A stretch of 64,000 bases of DNA from positions 124,001 through 188,000 of the forward strand of contig JAHBXL010000007.1 of the NCBI GenBank assembly GCA_019636495.1, given 5' to 3'. How positions within the stretch are numbered: the stretch's first letter is position 1; each line of letters begins with the position of its first letter. The notes below the pieces were generated by a model that did no database searches, was not told the origin of the DNA, and saw nothing but the letters and a program-made list of their open reading frames with translations. The translations under genes were made by a program, and so were the position numbers. The DNA is from Phycisphaeraceae bacterium. GTDB taxonomy: Bacteria; Planctomycetota; Phycisphaerae; Phycisphaerales; UBA1924. Shown one piece after another: positions 1 to 10,160 of this stretch.

Positions 1-146
1 GACAGTCGCTCTCGCTGCTGCTGACGCTGCTGTTCACGCCGGTGGCGTACTCGATCTTTGATGATGCCGGCGTGGCGATGCGCCGGATGATGCGGCCGCG
101 CGGCAGCGCGGCGCTCGCGCCCGCGGCGGCTCATGTCCGGGATTGA
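1..146 (+). CDS. RND efflux transporter, C-terminal end (partial)
   Basis: The reading frame is open from the window edge to a TGA at 144-146 and encodes about 47 residues. It begins with a hydrophobic segment LLLTLLFTPVAYSIFDD and ends in a short basic tail. The TPVxYSxFDD pattern is typical of the last transmembrane helix and cytoplasmic tail of HAE1/AcrB-type RND permeases, which export drugs or metals with a periplasmic adaptor. Only the tail is visible, so substrate and full length are unknown. It is convergent with the methyltransferase gene that ends at 147. Family assignment rests on this short motif only. Confidence 0.6.
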   Translation, partial: QSLSLLLTLLFTPVAYSIFDDAGVAMRRMMRPRGSAALAPAAAHVRD

Positions 147-872
147 TCAGCGGTGCACGAACGCGGCGCGGAGGCGCCGGACCGGCGGGGTCTCGTCGTC
201 AAGGAAATCGTCGGCTTCGCGGACGGGGTGCATGCCCGCGCTCTCGAAGAGCGACACCAGTTCGCGCGCGCTCAGCGGCCACGGCGGGCCCTTGAACGAG
301 TCGAGCGGCTGGCCATCGTCGCGTCCGCGGGCGATGCACACGGCCGTGCCGCGGGGGCAGCACAGCGAGGCGATGGCGGCGGCGGCATCGGCGCGCAGGG
401 CGATCGGGAGCGACTGGATGGTGTAGGCATCGACGACGAGATCGAACCGTCGGCGCATGCGCGCCGGGGGCGCGAGCAGGTCGGCGACGACGAAGTTCTC
501 GGCGTGCTCCGGGAAGCGGCGGCGCGACCACTCGACGGCGGCGGGCGAGACATCGAAGCCCGTTGCGTCGTAGCCGCGGCCGAGCAGTTCGACGACATCA
601 TCGCCGAGGCCCGCGCCGACGACGACGGCGCGAGCGCCTGGACGGATCCGGCCTGGCGCTTCGGCGTTGAGCCAAGAAACCAGCGCGGGGTTGGCGCGTT
701 CATCCGCCCATGGGACTCGGGCCGAGTCGCCATCGGCGGCGCGGTAGACCTCGTCGAAGGACGCGGCGTAGCCCGCGACCGCGGGCGATGGTCGGGGTTC
801 GAGGACCGCCGCGGCAGTGCCGGAACGATCACGCTGAACAGGTTCTGCGGTTACGGAGTTCGAGATCATCAT
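147..872 (-). CDS. class I SAM-dependent methyltransferase
   Basis: This is a 241-residue protein with a Rossmann methyltransferase core. The glycine-rich SAM loop is AVVVGAGLGDDVVELLGRGY, followed by the acidic strand end TGFDVSPAAVEW and the motif FDLVVDAYTIQSLP. The arrangement resembles the thiopurine methyltransferase/Tellurite-resistance-like group of small cytosolic methyltransferases; the substrate cannot be told. The start ATG at 870-872 was chosen because AAGGAG lies about 8 bases upstream, while the open frame further upstream is low-complexity. It is divergent from the SpoIIE-type phosphatase gene. Confidence 0.8.
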   Translation of the reverse strand: MMISNSVTAEPVQRDRSGTAAAVLEPRPSPAVAGYAASFDEVYRAADGDSARVPWADERANPALVSWLNAEAPGRIRPGARAVVVGAGLGDDVVELLGRGYDATGFDVSPAAVEWSRRRFPEHAENFVVADLLAPPARMRRRFDLVVDAYTIQSLPIALRADAAAAIASLCCPRGTAVCIARGRDDGQPLDSFKGPPWPLSARELVSLFESAGMHPVREADDFLDDETPPVRRLRAAFVHR

Positions 873-1207
873 CGCCGACTCCTTCCCCCCCGACCCCCCG
901 CGGGGACGGCCCCGGGGCGCCCGCACACGTGTGCGGGCAGGAGCGTGACGAACGCAACGCGCCGACTTTCCAACGATCGTCCCGCGGCGGACTCGGGGTG
1001 AGCCCGAAGTTGCAACGCGTGGACGACCGGCCTCGACCACCAAGTGTAACCCAGAACGGACGTTATGGAAAGCAAGTTTGGCACGGTTTCGCGGCCGGCA
1101 TGGCCCATGGGCCGAGTTTGGGGGGCCGGCGGCGCGGGCGTTCGGCCCGCCGGGGCGTACCATGGCGAACCTTCCGCCACGGGATGCGACCGTGCGCGGT
1201 TGCCGGC
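873..1207. other. intergenic region between divergent genes
   Basis: About 335 bases lie between the methyltransferase start and the chosen phosphatase start. Near the methyltransferase it carries that gene's AAGGAG ribosome site. No RNA gene, repeat or convincing promoter was recognised. The right part may be coding if the phosphatase starts upstream of 1208. Confidence 0.4.
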
Positions 1208-3154
1208 ATGGACGCACACCCCACAACAACCCCCACGACAACCCCCGGCCCCTCGGCTTCGCCATCCCCCCCCGCCCCCCCCGCCCACGCCCACCCGGCC
1301 CACCCGGCCCCCCCGGCCCCCCCGGCTCCGGGGCCCGGAGGGACCATTGCCGAGGGGGCGACGGCCGGCTCCGCGGGCCTCGTGCCGACGCTGGAGAGGC
1401 CCGCAGAGGCGCCTGAGACACCGGACGGCCGGACGGGCGAGGGCGGCGGCGTGGTGGCGATGAGGGACTTTGTGACCGATGGGTCGGTCGCCGGGTTGTG
1501 CGACAACCTGGCGCGGCTAGTGCGAGCACCGATCTGGCTGCGGGACCAGAGCGGCGAGGTGATCGTTCCGGAGTGGAGCGAATCGGAGGATGGGGACGGC
1601 GCGGGGCACCCGTGGTCGATCATCAACGAGACGGCGGGCCGTGCGCGTGCGTTTGCGCTGGTCGGCCGCGGCGAGGAAGAGTGCGAAGAGCCGACGGCGA
1701 TTCCGCTGCGGATTCGCGCGGGTCTGCTGGGTTCGATCGTGATCTGCATGCCGCGGGACGTGGGCGATGCGCTGGCGGAGACGATCCGGCGTGCGCTGGG
1801 ACTGCTGGCATCGTCGGTGTGCGATGTGTGCGAGGCGCAGTGGGCGTTGCGTCAGCGGGTCAAGGAGTTGGATGCGCTGTACCGGCTGAGCGGGATGCTG
1901 TCGCTGGGGCAGGGCGGGAGCGCGGGCGCGCCCGGCGGCGAGGCCGACCGGATGCTGGAGGCCGCGCTGAACCTGGCGATCGAGGCGATCGGCGTGGACG
2001 CGGGCTCGATCGCGGTGATCGAGGAGGGGCGCGAGACTCCGGTGATTCGCGCCTCGCGCGGGTTGAGCCGGCAATGGGCCAGCGACACCGAGACATTGAG
2101 CCGCGGCGGGGTGCTGCGGCAGGCCGCGCTGCGCGGCGAGATCGTGCGTGTCGAGGACCTGCTGCGCGACCCGCGCATCGAGGCGCAGGAGCGCATCCGG
2201 GCCGAGGGCCTGGCGAGCCTGCTGTCGACTGGTCTGCGCGACCAGGGCGTGCCGATCGGGCTGATCCGGCTGTACACGCGGCGGCCGCGGCTGTTCACGC
2301 AGGCCGAGGGGGAGTTGCTACGGGCGATCGCGGAGCACGCCGCGGCGGCGGTGACGACGGCGCGGCTGCGTCGGCTGCGCGAGCAGGACGAGGCGATGAA
2401 GCGCCAGGTGCGGCTGGCGGCGAGCGTTCAGCGTCGGATGCTGCCGCGAACGACACCGCAGGTGGCGCCGTTCGACGTGGCAGCGCACTACGCGCCATCG
2501 TTCGAACTTGGCGGAGATTTCTACGACTTTCTGGAACTGGGCGGGCACCTGGGAATTCTCGTGGGCGACGTGGCGGGCAAGGGCGTGCCGGCGGCGTTGC
2601 TGATGTCGAGCGTGCGGGCGAGTCTGCGTGCGCACGCACAGGACATTTATCACATCGGCGACGTGCTGAAGCGTGTGAACCGCGCGCTGGTGCGGGACAC
2701 GCTGGACAACGAGTTCGTGACCATGTGGTACGGTGTTGCGGACCCTGTGACGCTGCGGCTGACGTACTGCGCGGCGGGGCACGACTGGCCGCTTCTGGCG
2801 CGGGTGCCGCGGGACCGGGCGATCACGGAGCGCGATTGCGAGCGGCTGACGGCTGACGGCATGGCGCTGGGGATCGACCCGAGCCAGGAGTACCCGCTGG
2901 GCGTGAGGCAACTCGCAGCGCGGGACGTGCTGGTGGCGTGGACGGACGGCCTGCACGATGCGACGGACTTTGAGGGGCGCAAGTTCGGCGGAACGCGTCT
3001 GCGGCGTGCGGTGGTGGATCTTCTTTCGCGCGAGCCGGAGGCGAGCGCGGCGCGCGTGGTGGACCACGTGCTGGCGGAGGTGCGTCAGTTCAGCGGGCTT
3101 TCGGGCCGGACGGACGACATCACGATCGTTGCGCTGCGCGTGAACGAGCGATAG
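1208..3154 (+). CDS. GAF-domain PP2C/SpoIIE-type serine phosphatase
   Basis: This 648-residue protein has a Pro/Ala-rich N-terminus (about 1-85), an uncharacterised region, a GAF-like domain (about 245-395) and a C-terminal SpoIIE/RsbU PP2C domain (about 410-648). The phosphatase metal-binding motifs GGDFYDF and GDVAGKGVPAALLM are intact, as is the late GRTDDITIVAL motif. Such proteins dephosphorylate anti-sigma-factor antagonists in partner-switching cascades, with the GAF domain as likely sensor. No partner gene adjoins it. The start is uncertain: ATG at 1208 lacks a clear ribosome site, ATG at 1184 and ATG at 1460 (after GAGGGCGG) are alternatives, and the Pro-rich stretch is encoded by long C runs. 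Confidence 0.85.
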   Translation: MDAHPTTTPTTTPGPSASPSPPAPPAHAHPAHPAPPAPPAPGPGGTIAEGATAGSAGLVPTLERPAEAPETPDGRTGEGGGVVAMRDFVTDGSVAGLCDNLARLVRAPIWLRDQSGEVIVPEWSESEDGDGAGHPWSIINETAGRARAFALVGRGEEECEEPTAIPLRIRAGLLGSIVICMPRDVGDALAETIRRALGLLASSVCDVCEAQWALRQRVKELDALYRLSGMLSLGQGGSAGAPGGEADRMLEAALNLAIEAIGVDAGSIAVIEEGRETPVIRASRGLSRQWASDTETLSRGGVLRQAALRGEIVRVEDLLRDPRIEAQERIRAEGLASLLSTGLRDQGVPIGLIRLYTRRPRLFTQAEGELLRAIAEHAAAAVTTARLRRLREQDEAMKRQVRLAASVQRRMLPRTTPQVAPFDVAAHYAPSFELGGDFYDFLELGGHLGILVGDVAGKGVPAALLMSSVRASLRAHAQDIYHIGDVLKRVNRALVRDTLDNEFVTMWYGVADPVTLRLTYCAAGHDWPLLARVPRDRAITERDCERLTADGMALGIDPSQEYPLGVRQLAARDVLVAWTDGLHDATDFEGRKFGGTRLRRAVVDLLSREPEASAARVVDHVLAEVRQFSGLSGRTDDITIVALRVNER

Positions 3155-3160
3155 CGTCGT

Positions 3161-3370
3161 CATGCACCGCTTGCCGGGCGGGACGGTGTGGGTGGTGCCG
3201 GTGCACAGCCGACACCGCGGCCGCGTCTTCCTGCCCTTTGCCGACAACGACCCGAAGCGGCGGAGGTGATCTGCCAGGCGCTGCTGCCGGCGAGGGACCG
3301 GGAGATCCGCGATTCATCGATCCCGGAGCGGGTGCGGGAGTCGGGACACGCGCATCGATCCGGTCACCGG
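3161..3370 (+). pseudogene. frameshifted remnant of a small gene
   Basis: An ATG at 3161 opens a 35-codon frame (ending 3268) whose protein ends in VFLPFADNDPK followed by nonsense basic residues. A one-base frame change near 3258 continues it as AAEVICQALLPARDREIRDSSIPERV. The two parts read like one continuous helical protein, so this looks like a decayed short gene. I do not recognise the family. It lies 6 bases after the phosphatase stop, so it may once have been cotranscribed. Confidence 0.35.
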
Positions 3371-3412
3371 CGCGCTGTGGTACGCATGACTCTCCGCCGG
3401 GCACGCGGCGGC

Positions 3413-3814
3413 TCAATACGGACGCCGCACTTTCAGACCCTTGAACACCTTGAAGTGCTTGTCGTTGAGCGTGACGATCGGCAGCCCAAGCCTGATCGCG
3501 GTCGCGGCGATCAGGCAGTCCGGCCAGCCGACGCCATGGGACAGGCTGAAGCGCCTCACGAGTGCGACGCAGTGGTCGAAGTCCTGGGGTTGGCACCGAA
3601 TGCGGTCGAATCGATCGAGGAGTTCATCCAAAGCCCGAAGTTCGGCACGGCTCTTGGAGCCTTTGAGCAACTCCGCGGCACTGACAGGATGCACGACAAA
3701 CCGACTCGGTGGGCCTGTCTCAATGCAGCAGACCGCAGCCTCGTGGCCCCGGGAAAAAACGATCAGTACAGAAGAATCGAGCACCGCACTATCTTGTCCC
3801 GCTGCGATGACCAA
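3413..3814 (-). CDS. PIN-domain toxin (VapC-like ribonuclease)
   Basis: The protein carries the PIN-domain signature of VapC toxins: an early acidic strand VLDSSVLI, a conserved Glu in VSAAELLKG, an Asp in GWPDCLIAATA and a late NDKHF. These acidic residues bind metal for RNA cleavage in the family. It follows, and partly overlaps, the presumed antitoxin gene ending at 3789. No ATG lies in the right place. A TTG at 3812-3814 sits just after GGGAGAAGG and gives 133 residues; a GTG at 3782-3784 gives 123. The target RNA is unknown. Confidence 0.75.
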   Translation of the reverse strand: MVIAAGQDSAVLDSSVLIVFSRGHEAAVCCIETGPPSRFVVHPVSAAELLKGSKSRAELRALDELLDRFDRIRCQPQDFDHCVALVRRFSLSHGVGWPDCLIAATAIRLGLPIVTLNDKHFKVFKGLKVRRPY

Positions 3815-4091
3815 GGGCCTTCTCCCGGAGTTCCCGTGCGATCTCGGCGCTGGACTTGCCCTTCCACTCCGGACGGTTCTTCCACATGCCGAAGGCGGCA
3901 AGTTCCCGCAGAGGCTTCCTCGCCGCGGAACGAGCCTTCTTCTTGGTCGTGGCCTGCTTCGCGGATTTGGCCTTTTTGCCGGTCCGCCGCGGCTTGTCAT
4001 CACGGAGGATCACCACTGGCGTTCCGTCGGGAATTTCGCCGTGAGTGTTGACGACAATGAGGCCATCGCGGACAACTGAGCGGAGGGTCAT
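3789..4091 (-). CDS. putative antitoxin partner of the PIN-domain toxin
   Basis: This 100-residue protein has an N-terminal strand-rich part (LRSVVRDGLIVVNTHGEIPDG) resembling the AbrB/VapB-type or DUF2281-like start of antitoxins. A very basic Lys/Arg/Ala linker and a C-terminal helical part (WKGKSSAEIARELREKAL) follow. Position directly upstream of, and overlapping, a PIN-domain toxin is the main evidence for antitoxin function. The ATG at 4089-4091 follows AGGTGA and overlaps the stop of the upstream membrane-protein gene as ATGA, which implies translational coupling. DNA binding and autorepression are inferred from the family. Confidence 0.6.
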   Translation of the reverse strand: MTLRSVVRDGLIVVNTHGEIPDGTPVVILRDDKPRRTGKKAKSAKQATTKKKARSAARKPLRELAAFGMWKNRPEWKGKSSAEIARELREKALGHRSGTR

Positions 4092-4771
4092 TGGTTCACC
4101 TGTACTGATTGTACAGCACGTCCGCACTCCGGGCACCGATTGCTACGGAGTCCTTGCAGGTCATACCCACAATCAAGGCAACTGCCGTGAACTGCCCGCC
4201 ACGCAGCGACCCCGCTTGGCCAACCATGTCGCGCAATGACCATCAGCAGCGCGAGGAGAGTGCCATTGAAGAGCAGCCCGGCCCACACAGGCTGCAGTAG
4301 CAGCGTGACATACCTGCTTCCGACAACAATGCTGATCGTCGGATCGCAATCAGAGGTGAACCAACCTCCCCAGGCCCGAGCGACTCCAACTCGGTGACCG
4401 ACCACACACTTCGCGGGCCACCCCGCCGCGGACGAGGTACCGAAGTTGAAGTGCTCAACCTGGGGCAGAGCGGGCGGCGTTCCTAGCCACCACGGCCCCT
4501 GCTCCCGGCGTCGCGCCTCGGGCCAGCCTGGAAACCAGAACCAAGACTCGTGCCCAGTCCGCCGCGACACCCACGCTGATGCTCCAGAACCGCCGGGACC
4601 ACTGTCGCACAATCGGTCGGTCCAAGACGGAGCGTACGGGTCCAATCCAATCGCTACTCCAAGCAGATACGCCAGCGCGGCGGCTACCACCAGACGGTAT
4701 GCGGCGCCGCGCACGCCGACCCTTCGGCTTATCTCGTCGAGCCAGTATCGAGTGCCGCGACACGCAGACAT
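4088..4771 (-). CDS. membrane protein with C-terminal zinc ribbon
   Basis: This 227-residue protein has a hydrophobic segment near residues 24-43 and a second near 150-178. The C-terminus carries two Cys pairs in CLDCGYDL and CPECGRAV, a zinc-ribbon pattern common at the tails of planctomycete membrane proteins. The zinc ribbon should be cytosolic. No enzymatic motif is visible. GGGAG lies 8 bases before the ATG. It sits 44 bases after prkA on the same strand and overlaps the antitoxin start by ATGA, so it is probably cotranscribed with the toxin-antitoxin pair. Function unknown. Confidence 0.7.
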   Translation of the reverse strand: MSACRGTRYWLDEISRRVGVRGAAYRLVVAAALAYLLGVAIGLDPYAPSWTDRLCDSGPGGSGASAWVSRRTGHESWFWFPGWPEARRREQGPWWLGTPPALPQVEHFNFGTSSAAGWPAKCVVGHRVGVARAWGGWFTSDCDPTISIVVGSRYVTLLLQPVWAGLLFNGTLLALLMVIARHGWPSGVAAWRAVHGSCLDCGYDLQGLRSNRCPECGRAVQSVQVNQ

Positions 4772-4815
4772 CTTTCGGCTCCCCGAGTCCCTGTCTCACA
4801 ACGTGCAGACCTCGC

Positions 4816-6945
<2,130 letters not shown>

Positions 6946-7327
6946 GCGCGGCCTCCTCGCACCGCGTCGCCGCGGCACGCAAGTCTCGGATCCAAGCGGC
7001 TCGCACTCCCACGAGGGGAGCATGGCCGCGATGGCCGGAGGTCGGCTGCGCAGGTTCCCCTGCCCGTGCCGTCGCCCGCGCCAAGGCCCATCGCCGTCAA
7101 CGCGTCAGTATCGGCGTTATCCGGCGCGCCCCGAAGCGTGTTTCGCGCGGCACTGATTGGTTATACGCGGCAGGGGTGGGTTTGGATCGCGCGGCGGCCG
7201 CAGGGGCAAGGGGACTCGGAGGCGGAGGGGCCGCGGATTGACACGGATGAACGCGGATTCGAGAGGGACACGGTTGGGGAGGAAGAAGGCAGCAAGGCAG
7301 GAGACATCGAGGCAGGGCGCGTGTGGC
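6946..7327. other. intergenic region with a degenerate A/G-rich repeat
   Basis: About 380 bases contain no supported gene. Around 7228-7262 there is a GGATTGACACGGATGAACG motif that resembles the ACGGAG-type repeats found elsewhere in the window. The part next to prkA presumably holds its promoter, but no consensus was identified. Confidence 0.4.
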
Positions 7328-7870
7328 TCACATCCCCCGGGTTGGGGCGGGCGGGTGTGGTGTCCTGCTTCGCCAGAAGTTCTTCTCGGCTCGGGCCTGC
7401 ACGAGCAGGTACAGCACGCTGAACGCGAGCAGGAAGATCGCCCGGGCATCCAGGCCGGTCATCAGCGACTGGCCGATGGCCACGAGCACCAGCGCGGTGT
7501 TGATCGGGTGGTCCATCCACCTGTACGGGCCGGTGCGGACGTACTCGGTGGTCGTGTCGCGCTCATCCTGCCCGATGCGCCAGTGCGGTCCGAGCGTCCA
7601 CACTGCCCAGATGCGCAGCAGGCACCCCGCAGCCCACGCCGCGAGGCCCGCGGGGAGCGAGATCGGTGCAGCCGGGTTCGTACCAAAGACGATCCACACC
7701 GAGTAGGTGATGAGGCACGCGGCCAGGGCGAAGTCCACCCAACCGTACAAGTTTCGCGGCGGGAACTGCTCGGCCACGGCGGACTTGCCGTATCGGACCT
7801 GAAAGACCGCCGCGTAGAGGAGGTAGGCCGGCACCGCGTACACCAGCCACGTGATTGCGGGGAGGGTCAT
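7328..7870 (-). CDS. isoprenylcysteine carboxyl methyltransferase-like membrane protein
   Basis: This 180-residue integral membrane protein has about five hydrophobic segments. The ICMT/PEMT C-terminal signature is present: LLRIWAVWTLGPHWR followed by TGPYRWMDHPINTALVL, the region that binds SAM and orients the methyl acceptor in that superfamily. Bacterial members methylate small or lipid acceptors, and the substrate here is unknown. The ATG at 7868-7870 has no strong ribosome site. The start is divergent from the Arg/Gly-rich secreted protein gene. Confidence 0.75.
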   Translation of the reverse strand: MTLPAITWLVYAVPAYLLYAAVFQVRYGKSAVAEQFPPRNLYGWVDFALAACLITYSVWIVFGTNPAAPISLPAGLAAWAAGCLLRIWAVWTLGPHWRIGQDERDTTTEYVRTGPYRWMDHPINTALVLVAIGQSLMTGLDARAIFLLAFSVLYLLVQARAEKNFWRSRTPHPPAPTRGM

Positions 7871-7962
7871 GTCGGGATTGTTCGCACGCGGGCGAGTTGG
7901 CGGCGTGCAATGCGGGGTCCCGATGGGCGTTTGGCGGTGTGAACACGTTCAAGGAGCACACG

Positions 7963-8958
7963 ATGACACGTTCGACCTGGATGGTGGTGGCGGCGGCGGC
8001 GGTGGGGCTTTCGTATGGCGCAGCGTTGGCGCAGCCCGAGCGGGGCCCGGGGCGGGAGCGGGACCGACAGGAATTGCAGCGCGGGCCGGAGCGCGGGGGG
8101 GAGCGCGGGCCGCGCGAGGACATGCGGCCGCGGCGCGAAGGTGACCGCGCGGAGCGTGCACCCCGCGATGATGCGCGGCCGCAGCGCGGGCCGCGAGATG
8201 AAGCGCGAGGGGATCGTCGGCCGGAGGGCGACCGCGCTGCGGAGTTGTTCAATGCTCTGCCGCCCGAAGCGCGCGAGCGGATCATGAACCACCTGCGCGA
8301 CATGCCCCCTGAGCAGCGCGCGGAGGCCAAGGAACGAATCCTGCGCCGCCTGCAGGAGGGCGCGCGCGATCAGCGCGAGGAAGAGCGCGGCCAGTTCCGC
8401 GGCGGGATGGAGCGCGACAGGCGCGGCGGTGGCGAGGGGCGCGGCGTGCCGCCGCGGGCGCGCGAGGATGACCGCCGCGGCGGGCCGATCCCGCCGGAGA
8501 TGCGCGAGCGGATTCGCGAGCGACTCCGCGAAGTGCCGCCCGAGCGGCGCGAGATGGCGCGCGAGCGCATCCGCGAACGCGTGCGCGAGCACATGAAGGA
8601 CCGGATGCACGAGCAGCGTGGGCGCGACTTCGGGCCGCCGCATCGCGGACCAATGCCGCCGGGCGCTCGCGGCGGACCGCAAGGGCCGCGCGGCGGCGAG
8701 CACTTCCGCGGCGGTCCGCAAGGCCCACGCGGCGGTGGTGAGTTCCGTGGTGGGCCGCAGGGCCCGCGGGGCGGTGGTGAGTTCTTCCGCGGCGGACCGC
8801 AAGGGCCGCGAGGCGGGGAGTTCTTCCGCGGCGGGCCGCAGGGACCGCGCGGCGGCGAGCACTTTCGCGGCGGACCGCAGGGCCCGCGCGGTGGCGAGCA
8901 CTTCCGCGGTGGGCCGCAGGGGCGGCCTCCGTTTGATGGACCTCGCCGCGGCGAGTGA
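7963..8958 (+). CDS. secreted Arg/Glu/Gly-rich repeat protein
   Basis: The 331-residue protein begins with a signal peptide (MTRSTWMVVAAAAVGLSYG, cleavage after ALA). An extremely charged Arg/Glu region follows, including two copies of a helix like PPExRERIxxxLRxxPPExR. The C-terminal third holds about seven near-perfect repeats of GGPQGPRGGEHFR. AAGGAG at 7951-7956 supports the ATG. The composition suggests an extended, polycationic, collagen-like surface or matrix polymer; no enzyme motif is present. Some helices resemble Spy/CpxP-like LPPEARERI patterns, so a periplasmic chaperone relative is possible. Function inferred only from composition. Confidence 0.75.
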   Translation: MTRSTWMVVAAAAVGLSYGAALAQPERGPGRERDRQELQRGPERGGERGPREDMRPRREGDRAERAPRDDARPQRGPRDEARGDRRPEGDRAAELFNALPPEARERIMNHLRDMPPEQRAEAKERILRRLQEGARDQREEERGQFRGGMERDRRGGGEGRGVPPRAREDDRRGGPIPPEMRERIRERLREVPPERREMARERIRERVREHMKDRMHEQRGRDFGPPHRGPMPPGARGGPQGPRGGEHFRGGPQGPRGGGEFRGGPQGPRGGGEFFRGGPQGPRGGEFFRGGPQGPRGGEHFRGGPQGPRGGEHFRGGPQGRPPFDGPRRGE

Positions 8959-8996
8959 GCCGATCGATCGGAGTCCGACAGATTGAAGATTGCACG

Positions 8997-9021
8997 ACGG
9001 CCGGGCGCGAAGCCCGGCCGT
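8997..9021. terminator. strong GC hairpin between convergent genes
   Basis: A perfect 10-bp stem (ACGGCCGGGC with GCCCGGCCGT) and five-base loop lie between the stop of the repeat protein and the stop of the DUF433 gene. The position suggests a bidirectional terminator, but there is only a weak T-rich tail. Confidence 0.55.
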
Positions 9022-9023
9022 TG

Positions 9024-9227
9024 TCAATTCGGGAAGTGAGAGGCGAGACAAGCGCGGATGTCGTCCTCCGTGATTGTCGGATAGTTTCGGATGATGTCGG
9101 CATCCTTCCACCCTTGGGCGAGCAGGCTGACAACCAACTCCACCGAGATGCGTGTGCCCTTGACGACGTACTTGCCAGTCAGGACCGCGGGGTCGAGCGT
9201 GATGCGGTCTTGCCAGCGCACAGTCAT
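9024..9227 (-). CDS. DUF433 domain protein (antitoxin-like, solitary)
   Basis: The 67-residue protein is a full DUF433 domain: ITLDPAVLTGKYVVKGTRIS, then LVVSLLAQGWKDADIIRNYP and the terminal DIRACLASH. DUF433 proteins contain a winged-helix DNA-binding fold and are usually antitoxins paired with a DUF5615 PIN-like toxin. No such toxin follows; the next sequence is the terminator hairpin. It is therefore an orphan copy or the toxin has been lost. The ATG at 9225-9227 was chosen; a GTG at 9237-9239 would add four residues. Confidence 0.85.
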   Translation of the reverse strand: MTVRWQDRITLDPAVLTGKYVVKGTRISVELVVSLLAQGWKDADIIRNYPTITEDDIRACLASHFPN

Positions 9228-9332
9228 TTTCCTGTTCACTTGGATTGTACACGCTTCGCGGGGAACGAGTCCGCATCACTCAGGCACCGCGACGATCAAC
9301 TCCCGTGATTTGCTCCGTCATTTCGGACAAGA

Positions 9333-10160
9333 TCAGCCCGGGTGCAACGTTCGGCCGCGGTGGCGTTGCGCGCTGAGAGCGGAGTCGTGCGGATCGGGAT
9401 GCAGTTTGACAAGACCGTGCAGACCGCACTCTGAGCAACAGTGCAGCGCGAGGCTTGAAGTGGTGTCGATCGGTTTGGGCGGAAGTGCGTAGCCGCATCG
9501 GATGCATGCGCGGGTGCACGCACGTTGCCGGACAATGCGGAGCAACCACTCGGCACGGGTCTGGACCAGCAGCCACACGATGATGATGAGGGGCCATGGT
9601 CCGCAGCCGATCAATAACGACGCCGCAGGGAGGATGGTCGAGCCGAGCGAGAGGAGGTACATCGTTACGGCACACATCACGAAAGCAGACACATCGACCC
9701 AGATGGCCGCGCCGTGGATGTACCGTATTCGCAAGACACGGGACTTGCCATGCTCGACTGCGTGCATGACACGGTCCCAGGAGACACCCGCGTCGCTCTC
9801 GTCCTCCGGAGGCGGCTGTTCGCGACGAATGGGCCCGCACCGAGTGAAGATGATGTGACACATACCCCGGACGCCGACCAATAGGAAGGGTGCAGCCGCG
9901 ATTGGGCCGAAGTGCGTCCAGAGAACTCGACCGATGGCGACAAGGACCGCGCAAATGACCGTCGCAGCGACCACTCTCCTGACCAACACCTGAGAGGCGA
10001 CACGCCCTGTGTTAGAGTTGCGCTGCGGATCCAAGCGTGATTGCCACGGACCGGACTCCGGGTTGAGCGCAAAGATGCGAGCGAGCATCGCCCAATCAAC
10101 GTTGATGATTCGTTGATTCGTCGGCACATCATCGGCGATATCGATGTTTGTCGCGGTCAA
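9333..10160 (-). CDS. membrane protein with C-terminal zinc ribbon
   Basis: About 275 residues include a hydrophobic pair near residues 60-100, a long hydrophobic double segment near 160-210, and a C-terminal Cys cluster (CIRCGYALP and CSECG) like that of the membrane protein at 4088-4771. The start is uncertain. A TTG at 10158-10160 overlaps the nitroreductase stop as TTGA; an ATG at 10086-10088 would remove 24 residues. The coding signal is clear but no function is recognisable. It is probably cotranscribed with the nitroreductase gene. Confidence 0.55.
   Translation of the reverse strand: MTATNIDIADDVPTNQRIINVDWAMLARIFALNPESGPWQSRLDPQRNSNTGRVASQVLVRRVVAATVICAVLVAIGRVLWTHFGPIAAAPFLLVGVRGMCHIIFTRCGPIRREQPPPEDESDAGVSWDRVMHAVEHGKSRVLRIRYIHGAAIWVDVSAFVMCAVTMYLLSLGSTILPAASLLIGCGPWPLIIIVWLLVQTRAEWLLRIVRQRACTRACIRCGYALPPKPIDTTSSLALHCCSECGLHGLVKLHPDPHDSALSAQRHRGRTLHPG

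Noticed and set aside
1079-1094. Possible sigma-54 promoter (TGGCACG followed by GTTTCGCGG)
   Set aside because: The -24 element fits, but the -12 element lacks TTGC, so it is not supported.
873-1529. N-terminal extension of the methyltransferase to 1529
   Set aside because: The extension is low-complexity and antisense to the phosphatase gene; a strong AAGGAG precedes the internal ATG at 872.
2318-3247. 309-codon frame on the minus strand
   Set aside because: Antisense to the PP2C domain of the SpoIIE phosphatase; His/Arg-rich composition.
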